From Pseudarthrobacter sp. IC2-21 (lineage in GTDB: Bacteria > Actinomycetota > Actinomycetes > Actinomycetales > Micrococcaceae), in NCBI RefSeq assembly GCF_034048115.1, contig NZ_CP139145.1, positions 4,030,001 to 4,094,000 of the forward strand: 64,000 nucleotides of DNA. Reading direction: 5' to 3'. Below, one piece after another: positions 1 to 7,810 of the stretch (within the stretch, counting starts at the first letter, position 1; every line of letters begins with the position of its first letter). The notes below the pieces were generated by a model. That model did not search any database and was not told the DNA's origin. It saw only the letters and a list, made by a program, of their open reading frames with translations. Position numbers and translations under genes: made by a program.

Positions 1-864
1 CTGCACCAGCGTGTAGCCGGCCTCCCGGAGCAGCGGTGCCACGGTCAGCCAGAGGACAAAGAGTTCCTCATGCTTGGTGGAGCCCAGTCCGTTGAGAATG
101 ACCGCGAGCCGGTCGCCGGCCCCCTCGGGCGTCTCGGCCAGCAGCCGGGTGACGAATTCCTGGCCCAGTTCCTTGGCGGAGGGCAGGTCGGTGTCGAACA
201 GGCCGGGTTCACCGTGGATTCCCAGGCCGAGCCCCATCTGCTTGTCCTTGAGCGCGAACAGCGGCGCGTCCGCGCCCGGGAACGTGCAGCCGTGGAAGGC
301 GCTGCCGATGGTCCGGGTGAGGCCGTTGGCCTTCCGGCCGAGCCGCACCACCTCGGCGAGCTCCGCCCCCGCTTCGGCTGCGGCGCCCATGATCTTGAAG
401 ACCGTGAAGTCACCGGCGATGCCGCGGCGTTTTTCGGATTCCGACGGCGGTGCGCTGGCAATGTCGTCCGTGACCAGGACGTTGTCCACCTGGATCCCCT
501 CGGCGGCGAGGCGTTCGCTGGCCATCCCGAAGTTCATCACGTCACCGGCGTAGTTGCCGTAGGTGAACACCACGCCGGCGCCCGAATCAGCGGCCTTGGC
601 CACGGCATAGGCCTGCTGCGCGGACGGCGAGGTGAAGATGTTTCCCACCACGGCGCCGTCGGCCAGTCCGGGCCCGATCAGCCCGGCGAACGCCGGGTAG
701 TGGCCGGAGCCGCCGCCGGCGAGGACGGCCACCTTGGGTTTGGCCGGCCGGTGGCGCCGCACGGCTCCGCCGGGAACCTGGCGCACCAGGCCGGAGTGGA
801 TGTCGCAGAATCCGGCCAGGGCTTCTTCGGCGAATTCGGAGGGGTCGTTGAAAATCTTGGTCAT
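1..864 (-). CDS. dhaK: Dihydroxyacetone kinase-type ketose kinase, DhaK domain (3' end outside window)
   Basis: The first 288 codons of a DhaK-domain kinase, running off the left edge. The family phosphorylates dihydroxyacetone or close ketoses such as erythrulose in the cytosol. Seen: the glycine-rich GGGSGHYPAF motif at about residues 50-59, and GLGIHGEPG at about 213-221. The latter holds the histidine that in DhaK enzymes forms a hemiaminal with the substrate carbonyl. The start is the ATG at 862-864. It lies 42 bp after the SDR gene on the same strand, so the two probably share a transcript. Whether a DhaL domain follows cannot be seen. The neighbouring SDR, isomerase and split transketolase suggest a C3-C5 ketose rather than glycerol as the source of substrate (inference). 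Confidence 0.9.
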   Translation of the reverse strand, partial: MTKIFNDPSEFAEEALAGFCDIHSGLVRQVPGGAVRRHRPAKPKVAVLAGGGSGHYPAFAGLIGPGLADGAVVGNIFTSPSAQQAYAVAKAADSGAGVVFTYGNYAGDVMNFGMASERLAAEGIQVDNVLVTDDIASAPPSESEKRRGIAGDFTVFKIMGAAAEAGAELAEVVRLGRKANGLTRTIGSAFHGCTFPGADAPLFALKDKQMGLGLGIHGEPGLFDTDLPSAKELGQEFVTRLLAETPEGAGDRLAVILNGLGSTKHEELFVLWLTVAPLLREAGYTLVQ

Positions 865-906
865 GGTGGGCTCTCTAACGTGCCTGGGCTTTGGGGGTTG
901 CCGCTG

Positions 907-1683
907 CTAGTGGATGTGGCTTCCGCCGTTGATGTCGATGGTGGTGCCGGTCAGGTACGCGGATTCCTCGGAGGACAGGAATGTGATGACGGCGGCGACT
1001 TCCTCGGTGGTGGCGTTGCGGCCCAGCGGGATGCCGGCGTTGATGGCGGCTTCCTGCTCCTCGGTGCTGCCCACGCGGATGTTGGTGTCCACCGCGCCGG
1101 GCGTGATGGCATTGACCGTGACGCCGGTGGCGCCGATTTCGCGGGCCAGAGCCTTGGTGAAGCCGAGGATGGCGGCCTTGGCAGCGGAGTAGGGGACCTT
1201 GCCGAACACGCCGCCGCCGCGCTGCGCGGAGACGGAGGACATGTTCACGATCCGGCCCCAGCCGTTCTCGATCATGTCCGGCAGGAACGCTTTAGTGACC
1301 AGGTAGGTGCCGGTGGCGTTGACGTCCATGACCTTGTGCCAGAGTTCCAGGGTGGTTTCGAGGAACGGGACCGGGGAGGTGATTCCGGCGATGTTGGCGA
1401 GGGCGCCCACAGCAGGCAGGATGCCGGCGTCGATCTCTTTCTTGACGGCTGCGTATGCGGTGGTGACGGAGGCTTCGTTGGCGACGTCGATCTCGTGGCC
1501 GAACGCCGGGACGTTGAACTCGTTGCCGATGTCGGCGGCGACCTTGGCGGACTTCTCGCCGTCGAGGTCCAGGATCACCACACCCCAGCCCTGGCTGGCG
1601 TAGCGGCGGGCAGTGGTGATGCCGATGCCCCGCTCGGAGGTGGCTCCGGTGAGGACTGCGGTGCGCTGAGTCGTGGTAGTCAT
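907..1683 (-). CDS. Short-chain dehydrogenase/reductase (SDR)
   Basis: 258 aa, full length for a classical SDR: an NAD(P)-dependent alcohol or polyol dehydrogenase or ketone reductase. Seen: a cofactor-binding TGATSERGIG at about 12-21 (a variant of TGxxxGxG), ANIAG at about 96-100, the NMSS strand supplying the catalytic serine near 150, and the YSAAK pair Y165/K169. It ends in INGG before a short tail, as many SDRs do. It lies between the DhaK gene and the isomerase gene, all on the minus strand. In this setting it probably oxidises a sugar alcohol or acid to the ketose acted on by its neighbours. The exact substrate cannot be read from sequence. Confidence 0.92.
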   Translation of the reverse strand: MTTTTQRTAVLTGATSERGIGITTARRYASQGWGVVILDLDGEKSAKVAADIGNEFNVPAFGHEIDVANEASVTTAYAAVKKEIDAGILPAVGALANIAGITSPVPFLETTLELWHKVMDVNATGTYLVTKAFLPDMIENGWGRIVNMSSVSAQRGGGVFGKVPYSAAKAAILGFTKALAREIGATGVTVNAITPGAVDTNIRVGSTEEQEAAINAGIPLGRNATTEEVAAVITFLSSEESAYLTGTTIDINGGSHIH

Positions 1684-1726
1684 GATGCTCCTTGGGTTAC
1701 TTGGGTGGTGGTTCAGAAGTGAGGGG

Positions 1727-2551
1727 TCAGATGAGGTCGGTGATGAAGCTTGCCGCTTTGGCTGCGGCGGCGGGGCGTTCGTCGTGCGTGACGTCCCGGG
1801 TTTCGAGTTCGAGCGAGAAGTGCCCGGTGTAGCCGCTCGCGGCGAGCGCCCGGAGGCCGGCTGCGAAGTCTGCCTGGCCGTTGCCGATGCTCAGGTTGAT
1901 GTTGCCCGGCACCGCATCGCGGAGGTGGACGTGGGAGATGCGGCCCTGATGCCGTTCGAGGTACTCCAGCGGATCCTCGCCGGCGGCAACGATGTGGCTG
2001 AAGTCCATGACAATCCCGACGCCGGTCCCCGCCAGCCGCCGGGCCAGCAGTTCCGCGCGCTCCAGGTTCCAGCAGAACCGCAGGAAGTGCAGGGACTCGG
2101 TCCAGAGCTCGACGCCGAACTCCGCCGCGCGTTGTGCGGCGTGGGTGAGCTGGGCTGCAATGAGGTCCAGGTCCTCCCGGAGGCTTCGGACCGGTTCGTG
2201 GCTGAGCGCCCCGCACGGGAGAACCAGGGCCTTCGCACCGGTGCCGGCGGCGAGGGTGAGCAGCGCCTCCAGGTGACGTTCGCGGGCTTCGCTTGCATCG
2301 GCGTCGAGCACTACGTTGAGATCGCCGATATCCCCGTTGACTGAACGGACGCGGAGCCCGGAGGCGGCCACTTCCGCGGTCACGGCGCTGACGGCGGCCT
2401 GATCCAGGCTGTACGGGACATGGTCACAGACACCGGGGAGGGCGCCGAGATCGATCTCTTCGAAGCCCAGGCCGCTGATGGTCCGCAGGGCGGCCGGCAG
2501 GTCCTGGTGCCTGAAGCTGATGGACGAGCAGCCGAGTCGGGAGTTGAACAT
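1727..2551 (-). CDS. Sugar phosphate isomerase/epimerase family protein (TIM barrel, AP-endonuclease-2 fold)
   Basis: 274 aa from the chosen start MFNSRLGCSSISF. The protein has the xylose-isomerase-like TIM-barrel pattern: early LGCSS strand, FEEIDLG, SVNGDIG near the middle, ELWTESLHF, VGIVMDFSHI and HVHLRD metal-site segments, and FSLELE near the end. The family holds isomerases, epimerases and some decarboxylases of sugars. The ATG at 2549-2551 is preferred over one at 2608 because an AGAGGA ribosome site lies about ten bases upstream of it and the longer N-terminus would lie in the operator region. It is probably the first gene of the minus-strand operon with the SDR and DhaK genes. Substrate unknown. 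Confidence 0.88.
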   Translation of the reverse strand: MFNSRLGCSSISFRHQDLPAALRTISGLGFEEIDLGALPGVCDHVPYSLDQAAVSAVTAEVAASGLRVRSVNGDIGDLNVVLDADASEARERHLEALLTLAAGTGAKALVLPCGALSHEPVRSLREDLDLIAAQLTHAAQRAAEFGVELWTESLHFLRFCWNLERAELLARRLAGTGVGIVMDFSHIVAAGEDPLEYLERHQGRISHVHLRDAVPGNINLSIGNGQADFAAGLRALAASGYTGHFSLELETRDVTHDERPAAAAKAASFITDLI

Positions 2552-2578
2552 CGTCGTTGATCCTCTGGATAAGCGGGT

Positions 2579-2594
2579 GGTGATGTGAATCACT
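2579..2594. promoter_or_regulatory. CRP/GlxR-like box in the divergent promoter region
   Basis: GTGA-N6-TCAC core (2580-2593) with outer bases departing from the TGTGA-N6-TCACA consensus. It lies just upstream of the isomerase operon, next to the GntR-type palindromes. A role in cAMP/carbon control is inferred from the motif and the catabolic genes on both sides. Confidence 0.4.
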
Positions 2595-2605
2595 GTAGGC
2601 CAATT

Positions 2606-2689
2606 CATTGTTGACAGTCAACCTCAAACATTGACTGTTGACATTGACGCATGACGCGGGTCACACTGGCATATCATTTGTTAACAGTC
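2606..2689. promoter_or_regulatory. Three GntR-type operator half-palindromes in the divergent promoter
   Basis: Three 14-base sites resemble GACTGTTAACAGTC: 2606-2619 (CATTGTTGACAGTC), 2633-2646 (GACTGTTGACATTG) and 2676-2689 (ATTTGTTAACAGTC), each matching at 11 of 14 positions. The first also forms the perfect inverted repeat GTTGAC-A-GTCAAC (2610-2622). The sites lie between the minus-strand isomerase operon and the plus-strand transporter operon. The same word recurs before the GntR gene at 6131, so that regulator is the likely binder (inference). Confidence 0.65.
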
Positions 2690-2741
2690 GACACAGCGGC
2701 CCGGCGGAAGCACGGGAACGCTTTTCGAAAGGGATCCAGCA

Positions 2742-4079
2742 ATGGGCAATGAAGCTCTGAAAATGCGCGGCCACGTGCATGGCACCAAAGACGCCAGGCG
2801 CGTCGCAATCGGCTCCGGCGTTGGCGCCGTCATCGAAACCTACGACTTCATCGGGTTCGGCACGGCAGCCGCCCTGTACTTCGGCACGGCATTCTTCCCC
2901 ACCGGCGATCCGGTGACGGGCACACTGGCAGCGTTCGCCACCCTCGGCGTCGGCTTCGCCGCCCGTCCCCTCGGCGGCATCATCGGCGGCCACCTCGGCG
3001 ACAAGGTGGGCCGCAAGCCCGTGCTGGTCGCCTCGCTCATCCTCATGGGCGTGGCCACGTTCCTGATCGGCCTGCTCCCCACCTACGGACAGGTTGGCCT
3101 GCTGGCTCCGGCCCTGCTGGTCTTCGTCCGCATCGTCCAGGGCCTGGCATTCGGTGCCGAGTGGGGCGGCGCCATCCTGATGAGCTACGAGCACGCACCG
3201 TGGAAATCCAAGGGCAAGTACACCGGCATCGTCCAGGCAGGCTTCCCCGTGGGCCTGCTGCTGGCCAACCTCGTCTTCCTGGTCAGTGTGAACTTCGGCG
3301 GCGAACTCGCCTGGCGCATCCCCTTCCTCGCCAGCATCATCCTGGTGATCGTCGGCCTGATCATCCGCTCCAAGGTGCCCGAGTCCCCCGTTTTCGATGA
3401 GGTCAAGGACAGCGGCGACATCGTCAAGTCCCCCATCGTGGAGGTCATCAAGACCGACTGGCGCAACATTGTGAAGGGCATCGGCCTCCGCGTGGCCGAG
3501 ACCGCAGGCTACGCCGTCTCCATCACCTACATGATTTCCTACCTCAACAGCCAGCACCTGGCCGATAAGACCCAGACCCTGGTTGCCCTCTGCATCGCCT
3601 CCGCCATCGGCATTTTCGCCACCCAGGCATGGGCCCGCCTGACCGACCGGATCGGCCGCCGGCCCGTCTACCTCTGGTCCTGCGCCTTCGCCGTGGTGTT
3701 TGCGGTCCCCATGTTCCTGCTGGTGAACACCGGCATGTTCTTCTTCATCATCGCCACCCTGGTCATCTCCTACGCCGTCTGCCAGAACTCCCTTGCCGGC
3801 GCCCAGGGCGCCTGGTTCCCCGAGCTCTTCCAGGCCAGGACCCGCGCTTCCGGCGCCAGCCTGGCTTACCAGATCTCGGCCATGGTCTCCGGGTTCACCC
3901 CGTTCATCACCACCCTGCTGTTCGTTGCCCTGGGCTGGATGGGCCCGGCGCTCCTCTTCGGCGCCTACGCCGCCATCGGCCTCTGGGCCGCGGTAGCCAC
4001 CCGCGAAACCTGGGGCAAGCGTGAGCGCCAGCTCGCGGATGAGGCCACCAAAAGCACCCCCAACACGGTGAGCGTCTGA
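2742..4079 (+). CDS. MFS transporter, metabolite:H+ symporter (MHS) type
   Basis: 445 aa with about 12 membrane segments, the normal MHS size. Seen: the IETYDFIGFGTAAALYF first helix, the RPLGGIIGGHLGDKVGRKP loop 2-3 signature of MHS proteins at about 74-92, and a second-half copy DRIGRRPVYL. Relatives import organic acids, betaines or polyol-derived acids with protons across the inner membrane. The stop TGA (4077-4079) overlaps the ATG of the first transketolase gene, so the transporter is co-translated with the two transketolase subunits. A GGGATC-containing leader precedes the ATG. Substrate is unknown but should be the compound this locus breaks down. Confidence 0.92.
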   Translation: MGNEALKMRGHVHGTKDARRVAIGSGVGAVIETYDFIGFGTAAALYFGTAFFPTGDPVTGTLAAFATLGVGFAARPLGGIIGGHLGDKVGRKPVLVASLILMGVATFLIGLLPTYGQVGLLAPALLVFVRIVQGLAFGAEWGGAILMSYEHAPWKSKGKYTGIVQAGFPVGLLLANLVFLVSVNFGGELAWRIPFLASIILVIVGLIIRSKVPESPVFDEVKDSGDIVKSPIVEVIKTDWRNIVKGIGLRVAETAGYAVSITYMISYLNSQHLADKTQTLVALCIASAIGIFATQAWARLTDRIGRRPVYLWSCAFAVVFAVPMFLLVNTGMFFFIIATLVISYAVCQNSLAGAQGAWFPELFQARTRASGASLAYQISAMVSGFTPFITTLLFVALGWMGPALLFGAYAAIGLWAAVATRETWGKRERQLADEATKSTPNTVSV

Positions 4080-5017
4080 TGACCACCACCCCGGACCTGA
4101 AGCTTCACGAACCGCACACGCCTGAACTCCCGCAGAAGGAACGCATGACCCAGGAAACTGCCGCCGAACGCCTGCACCGCGTCAGTGCCGCCGCCTACCG
4201 GATCCGCCACCACGCCCTGAACATGGGCGAGGTCCAGGGCCAGGGCTACGTGGGCCAGGCCCTCGGCGCGGCGGACATGCTCGCCGCTGTCTACTCGGAC
4301 CAGCTCCGCTACCGCCCCCAAGACCCGGAATGGGAAGCCCGGGACCGGTTCCTGCTCTCCACCGGCCACTACGCCATCGGCCACTACGCAGCCCTGGCCG
4401 AGGCCGGCATCGTCCCCGTGGAAGAACTCGAAACCTACGGCTCCGACGATTCCCGCCTGCCGATGTCCGGGATGTCCACTTACACCCCGGGCATGGAAAT
4501 CTCCGGCGGCTCCCTGGGCCACGGCCTGACCATCGCCGTGGGCATGGCCCTGGGCCTGCGCTACCAGAACTCCACGGCAAGGATCTACAACTTCCTCTCC
4601 GACGGCGAACTGGACGAGGGCTCCACCTGGGAAGCGGCCATGGGCGCCCACCACCACCAGCTCGGCAACCTCACCGCCATGGTGGACATCAACGCCCTGC
4701 AGGCCGACGGCAAAACCGACACCGTCCTCCGCACCGAACCCGTCACCGAAAAGTGGGAATCCTTCGGCTGGTACACCCAGCGCGTGGACGGAAACGACGT
4801 CGGTGCGCTGCTGGCAGCGTTCGACAACGCAGCAAACCAGGCCGCCGCCGTCGGACGCCCCTCCGTGATCCTGTGCGACACGAAGGTAGGCCGCGGCGTG
4901 CCGCTCCTTGAGGAGCGCGAGAAAGCGCACTTCATGCGCATCGAGGAACACGAATGGCAGACCTGCCGCGAACAGCTGACGGCCGGATACGAAACCGCCG
5001 AAGGAGACACCAAGTGA
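4079..5017 (+). CDS. Split transketolase, N-terminal (thiamine diphosphate-binding) subunit
   Basis: 312 aa, about half a full transketolase. It carries the diphosphate-binding half: LSTGHYAIGHYAAL near 93-106, GGSLGHGLTIAVGMALG near 143-159, and the ThDP/Mg motif starting SDGELDEGS at 174 and ending near N205 (the usual GDG reads SDG). The partner subunit follows immediately. The family moves a two-carbon ketol unit between sugars; split versions often act on sugar derivatives in dedicated catabolic operons. The start at 4079 overlaps the transporter stop (ATGA). An internal ATG at 4145 has a stronger site (AGAAGGA) and could be the real start, giving 290 aa. Confidence 0.92.
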   Translation: MTTTPDLKLHEPHTPELPQKERMTQETAAERLHRVSAAAYRIRHHALNMGEVQGQGYVGQALGAADMLAAVYSDQLRYRPQDPEWEARDRFLLSTGHYAIGHYAALAEAGIVPVEELETYGSDDSRLPMSGMSTYTPGMEISGGSLGHGLTIAVGMALGLRYQNSTARIYNFLSDGELDEGSTWEAAMGAHHHQLGNLTAMVDINALQADGKTDTVLRTEPVTEKWESFGWYTQRVDGNDVGALLAAFDNAANQAAAVGRPSVILCDTKVGRGVPLLEEREKAHFMRIEEHEWQTCREQLTAGYETAEGDTK

Positions 5018-6012
5018 GCACCGCCGCCGCCGCCAAACCAAAGCTCAAGACCTCGGCGATGATCGCGTCCTTCGCCGAACCCGGCCAGAAGACCGCGTCC
5101 GCACCGTTCGGCCACGCCCTGGTCAAAGCCGCACAGGAGAACGACAAAATTGTCGGCCTCACCGCGGACCTGGGCAAGTACACGGACATGCACATCTTCG
5201 CCCAGGCCTTCCCGGAACGGTTCTTCCAGATGGGCATGGCCGAACAGCTGCTCTTCGGCGCCGCCGCCGGCCTGGCCGAAACCGGACTCGTCCCGTTCGC
5301 GTCCACCTACTCCGTGTTCGCCGCCCGCCGCGCCTACGACTTCCTGTGCCTGGACTCGGCCGAGCCGAACCTGAACGTGAACATCGTGGGCGGCCTGCCG
5401 GGCCTGACCACCGGGTACGGACCCAGCCACCAGGCCACCGAGGACATGGCGATCTTCCGCGGCATGCCCAACCTGACCATCGTGGACCCCTGCGACTCGA
5501 TCGACATCGAACAGGCCGTCCCCCAGCTCGCCGCCGCCGAAGGCCCCACCTACCTCCGGCTGCTGCGCGGGAACGTGCCCACCGTCCTGGACGAGTACGG
5601 CTACACCTTCGAACTGGGCAAAGCCAAGGTCCTGCGCGGCGGAAACGACGTCGTGTTCGTCTCCTCCGGGCTGATGACCATGCGCGCCCTGGACGCAGCC
5701 AAGGCCCTGGCGGCACACAACGTGGACGTCGCCGTCGTGCACACTCCCACCATCAAGCCGTTCGACGCCGGAACCGTCCTCGCCGAACTCAACACCGACC
5801 GCCTGGCCGTCACCCTGGAAAACCACAGCGTGATCGGCGGCCTCTTCGAAACCGTGGCCTCCGCCGTCGTCACCGCAGGGCTGGGAAAGCGGGTGGTGCC
5901 CATCGCGCTGCCGGACCAGTTCCTCGACGCCGGGGCCCTCCCCACCCTCCACGACCGCTACGGACTCAGCATCCAAAAAATCGTGGCGAAAGTACTCGCA
6001 GAACTGAAGTAG
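5014..6012 (+). CDS. Split transketolase, C-terminal (pyrimidine-binding plus regulatory) subunit
   Basis: 332 aa from the GTG at 5014, which overlaps the previous stop and has AAGGAG at 5001-5006. The protein has the PYR half of transketolase: GHALVKAAQEN, the GLTADLGKYT segment, the MGMAEQ motif with the catalytic glutamate that activates ThDP, PFASTYSVFAARRAYDF, GPSHQATED and a C-terminal domain with SSGLMTM and ENHSVIGGLFE. It must pair with the preceding subunit to form an active enzyme. A GC-rich hairpin follows the stop, marking the operon end. Starting at the upstream ATG (4954) would run inside the first subunit without a good ribosome site. Confidence 0.92.
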   Translation: MSTAAAAKPKLKTSAMIASFAEPGQKTASAPFGHALVKAAQENDKIVGLTADLGKYTDMHIFAQAFPERFFQMGMAEQLLFGAAAGLAETGLVPFASTYSVFAARRAYDFLCLDSAEPNLNVNIVGGLPGLTTGYGPSHQATEDMAIFRGMPNLTIVDPCDSIDIEQAVPQLAAAEGPTYLRLLRGNVPTVLDEYGYTFELGKAKVLRGGNDVVFVSSGLMTMRALDAAKALAAHNVDVAVVHTPTIKPFDAGTVLAELNTDRLAVTLENHSVIGGLFETVASAVVTAGLGKRVVPIALPDQFLDAGALPTLHDRYGLSIQKIVAKVLAELK

Positions 6013-6025
6013 GAAGAAATCCACC

Positions 6026-6064
6026 AGAAGCGCGGCGCCGAACCCACCCCGGCGCCGCGCTTCT
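6026..6064 (+). terminator. Hairpin terminator after the transketolase operon
   Basis: A perfect 15-bp stem: AGAAGCGCGGCGCCG (6026-6040) pairs with CGGCGCCGCGCTTCT (6050-6064) around a 9-base loop, 14 bases after the stop codon. No clear U-tract follows, as is common for actinobacterial terminators. Confidence 0.75.
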
Positions 6065-6075
6065 GCCGTAACATC

Positions 6076-6106
6076 GACTGTTAACAGATCGACTGTAAAC
6101 AGTCGA
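6076..6106. promoter_or_regulatory. Tandem GntR operator upstream of its own gene
   Basis: Two adjacent sites: 6076-6089 (GACTGTTAACAGAT, 12 of 14 to the consensus) and 6089-6106, which is TCGACTGT-AA-ACAGTCGA with perfect 8-base arms. They lie 25-55 bases before the GntR start, fitting autoregulation. The same word occurs three times at 2606-2689. Confidence 0.7.
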
Positions 6107-6130
6107 CCACTGACATCGAGGACATACATC

Positions 6131-6790
6131 ATGGCCGGAGCTACAGCACCGCTGCTGGGACTGCAGAAGAGGAGCCTCCGCGAGCAGGCCCTCGCCGCTT
6201 TGCGAGCCGCCATCACCAGCGGTGAGCTGGAACCCGGCAGGCATCTGGTGGAAACCGAACTGTCCGACATGCTCCAGATCAGCCGCGGCACGCTCCGCGA
6301 AGCGCTGCGCCAGCTCGAACAGGAGGGGCTGCTTTCCGCAGGGCCGCGCGGCAGGCTCTCCGTGCGGCACCTGGACGCAAAGGAGATCCGGGATATCTAC
6401 TCGGTCCGGGCGGCACTGGAGTCCCTGGCTGCCCGCACGCTGTGCGAACTCCCCGACCGTCAGCACGCCATCCGCTCGCTCAAGGCCGCCATCGAGGCCA
6501 TGGCCGCGGCGGAAAAGGCCGGCCTGCAGGAACGGATCGAAGCCGACCTGGAGTTCCACCGGACCCTATGCCGCCTGACCGGCAACGAAACCCTGCTGCA
6601 CTCGTGGGAGTCACTGGAGGGGTCCATCCGGATGTCCATCATGTTCGCGGGGCAGGACAAGGGCATGAAGAACATGAGCGTGGACCGGCACTACGAGATC
6701 GTTGCCGCCATCGAGACCGGTGACGCCTCACTGGCCCGGAAGACCATCCGCGAACACATGGACACCGCCGCCGCGAACCTGGTCTCTTAG
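6131..6790 (+). CDS. GntR-family transcriptional regulator (FCD/FadR subfamily)
   Basis: 219 aa, typical for the subfamily. An N-terminal winged helix-turn-helix (about 12-75) contains LREQALAALRAAITSGELEPG and the recognition region LSDMLQISRGTLREALRQLEQEGLL. An all-helical FCD ligand domain follows (about 85-215) with IRDIYSVRAALE and DLEFHRTLCRLTGN, which carries likely metal-site Asp/His residues. It sits after the sugar locus and its promoter has two copies of the palindrome found before that locus, so it probably controls it in response to a pathway sugar acid (inference). Its stop overlaps the convergent CtaG-like stop by four bases. Confidence 0.93.
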   Translation: MAGATAPLLGLQKRSLREQALAALRAAITSGELEPGRHLVETELSDMLQISRGTLREALRQLEQEGLLSAGPRGRLSVRHLDAKEIRDIYSVRAALESLAARTLCELPDRQHAIRSLKAAIEAMAAAEKAGLQERIEADLEFHRTLCRLTGNETLLHSWESLEGSIRMSIMFAGQDKGMKNMSVDRHYEIVAAIETGDASLARKTIREHMDTAAANLVS

Positions 6791-7671
6791 CGGCCCCGCC
6801 TCAGGTGCTCGGCGTTGAGATCGTCCAGTTCCTGGTCCGTGAGGTCATCGAAGCTGCGGGCCTCGCGCTTGTCGCTCCGTGAGAAACGCATGAACATCAG
6901 GATGATCAGCGGCAGGTCCACAATTTCGCAGATGAACCAGAGGAGATCCCCGGCAAGCTGCTGATCCCGGAGGGCGCCCGGGAACCAGGCCGGCGCCGAG
7001 CCCGCCACTGCCGTCACATGGTCCAGCACCTGGCCGTTGAGGCGCAGCAGGATCCCGGGGACGGCGTCCACCAGCAGCTCGATGAAGACAAAGACGAATT
7101 CGAGCGTGATGAAGGCGCTGGACCGCTGGAAGTCCGCCTCCTCAATGATCGGCAGCGCCATCAGGAGGCCCAGCAACGGGACACCTACGGTCAGCAGGGC
7201 CTCCGCCACCGGATCCGTCCTCAGGGTGTAGAAGAACGGCGTCAGGAACGTCGCAAAGAGGGCCAGCCCCAGCAGCGGGGCGGCCAGTGAATTGCTGAAA
7301 AAGCGCACCATCGAGTGGGACAGCACGGCGTTCAGCCGCGCGATGCCCGCGGCCGGAAGCGCCGCACGAGCCAGGGAAATGGGCTTCCCCAGCCCTATCA
7401 GCAGCGGCACCACAAAAAGCAGCAGGGAGATCTTCAGCGTGAACGCCCACCGGAGTTCCGCACTGTAGACGCCGGGAAAGCCGCAGGTCAGGACCGTCAG
7501 TGATCCCAGGCCCAGCAGGTAGAACGCCACGGTCCGCCACCACGGCCACCGGCGGCCACGGGCCGCTGCCGTCCGGATACCGAGCGCGTACAGCACGCCG
7601 GCGGAAACAATGAGAATCAGGGCGGCCCAGTCGGCCTGCCAGGCACCTAAGACAACTTCGAAGGGGGGCAC
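6787..7671 (-). CDS. Cytochrome c oxidase assembly protein, CtaG (caa3-type) family
   Basis: 294 aa membrane protein with about seven hydrophobic helices. Seen: WQADWAALILIV at the N-terminus, the WPWWRTVAFYLLGLGSL segment, YSAELRWAFTLKISLLLFVVPLLIGLGKPI, and HSMVRFFSNSLAAPL, matching the CtaG-like family. Members help assemble haem-copper oxidase in the cytoplasmic membrane. It starts at GTG 7669-7671 with no obvious ribosome site. A TAACCT element six bases upstream could be a -10 box giving a leaderless message. The neighbours on both sides run in the opposite direction, so it is a single-gene unit. Confidence 0.85.
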   Translation of the reverse strand: MPPFEVVLGAWQADWAALILIVSAGVLYALGIRTAAARGRRWPWWRTVAFYLLGLGSLTVLTCGFPGVYSAELRWAFTLKISLLLFVVPLLIGLGKPISLARAALPAAGIARLNAVLSHSMVRFFSNSLAAPLLGLALFATFLTPFFYTLRTDPVAEALLTVGVPLLGLLMALPIIEEADFQRSSAFITLEFVFVFIELLVDAVPGILLRLNGQVLDHVTAVAGSAPAWFPGALRDQQLAGDLLWFICEIVDLPLIILMFMRFSRSDKREARSFDDLTDQELDDLNAEHLRRGR

Positions 7672-7730
7672 AGGCCAAGGTTAAGGGACGTTCCTTGGAA
7701 AACGCCGGGCACTCCATGGCGTACTTCATT

Positions 7731-7747
7731 CTTAAGGATTCCTTAAG
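7731..7747 (+). promoter_or_regulatory. PmrA/QseB-like response-regulator box CTTAAG-N5-CTTAAG
   Basis: Direct hexamers CTTAAG (7731-7736) and CTTAAG (7742-7747) are separated by five bases, one helical turn apart. This is the spacing used by OmpR-family regulators and the known word of PmrA/QseB boxes. It lies 64 bases before the PAP2 gene that begins a cassette ending in an OmpR-type regulator and kinase. A further TTAAGG half-site lies at 7681-7686. Confidence 0.65.
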
Positions 7748-7810
7748 GGCCCTGGGAAAGACTGGTCCTGAAGCGGCCGGCCGGCCGCAGAAAGCGAGCC
7801 GGAGTATTTG

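Noticed and set aside
70..1722. 550-codon open frame opposite the DhaK and SDR genes
   Set aside because: It is the shadow of two well-supported minus-strand genes in GC-rich DNA; its protein is Gly/Val/Asp-rich with no domain.
4585..6291. 568-codon frame opposite the split transketolase
   Set aside because: Antisense of two genes with clear ThDP motifs; composition (Gly, Val, His, Gln) is typical of a mirror frame.
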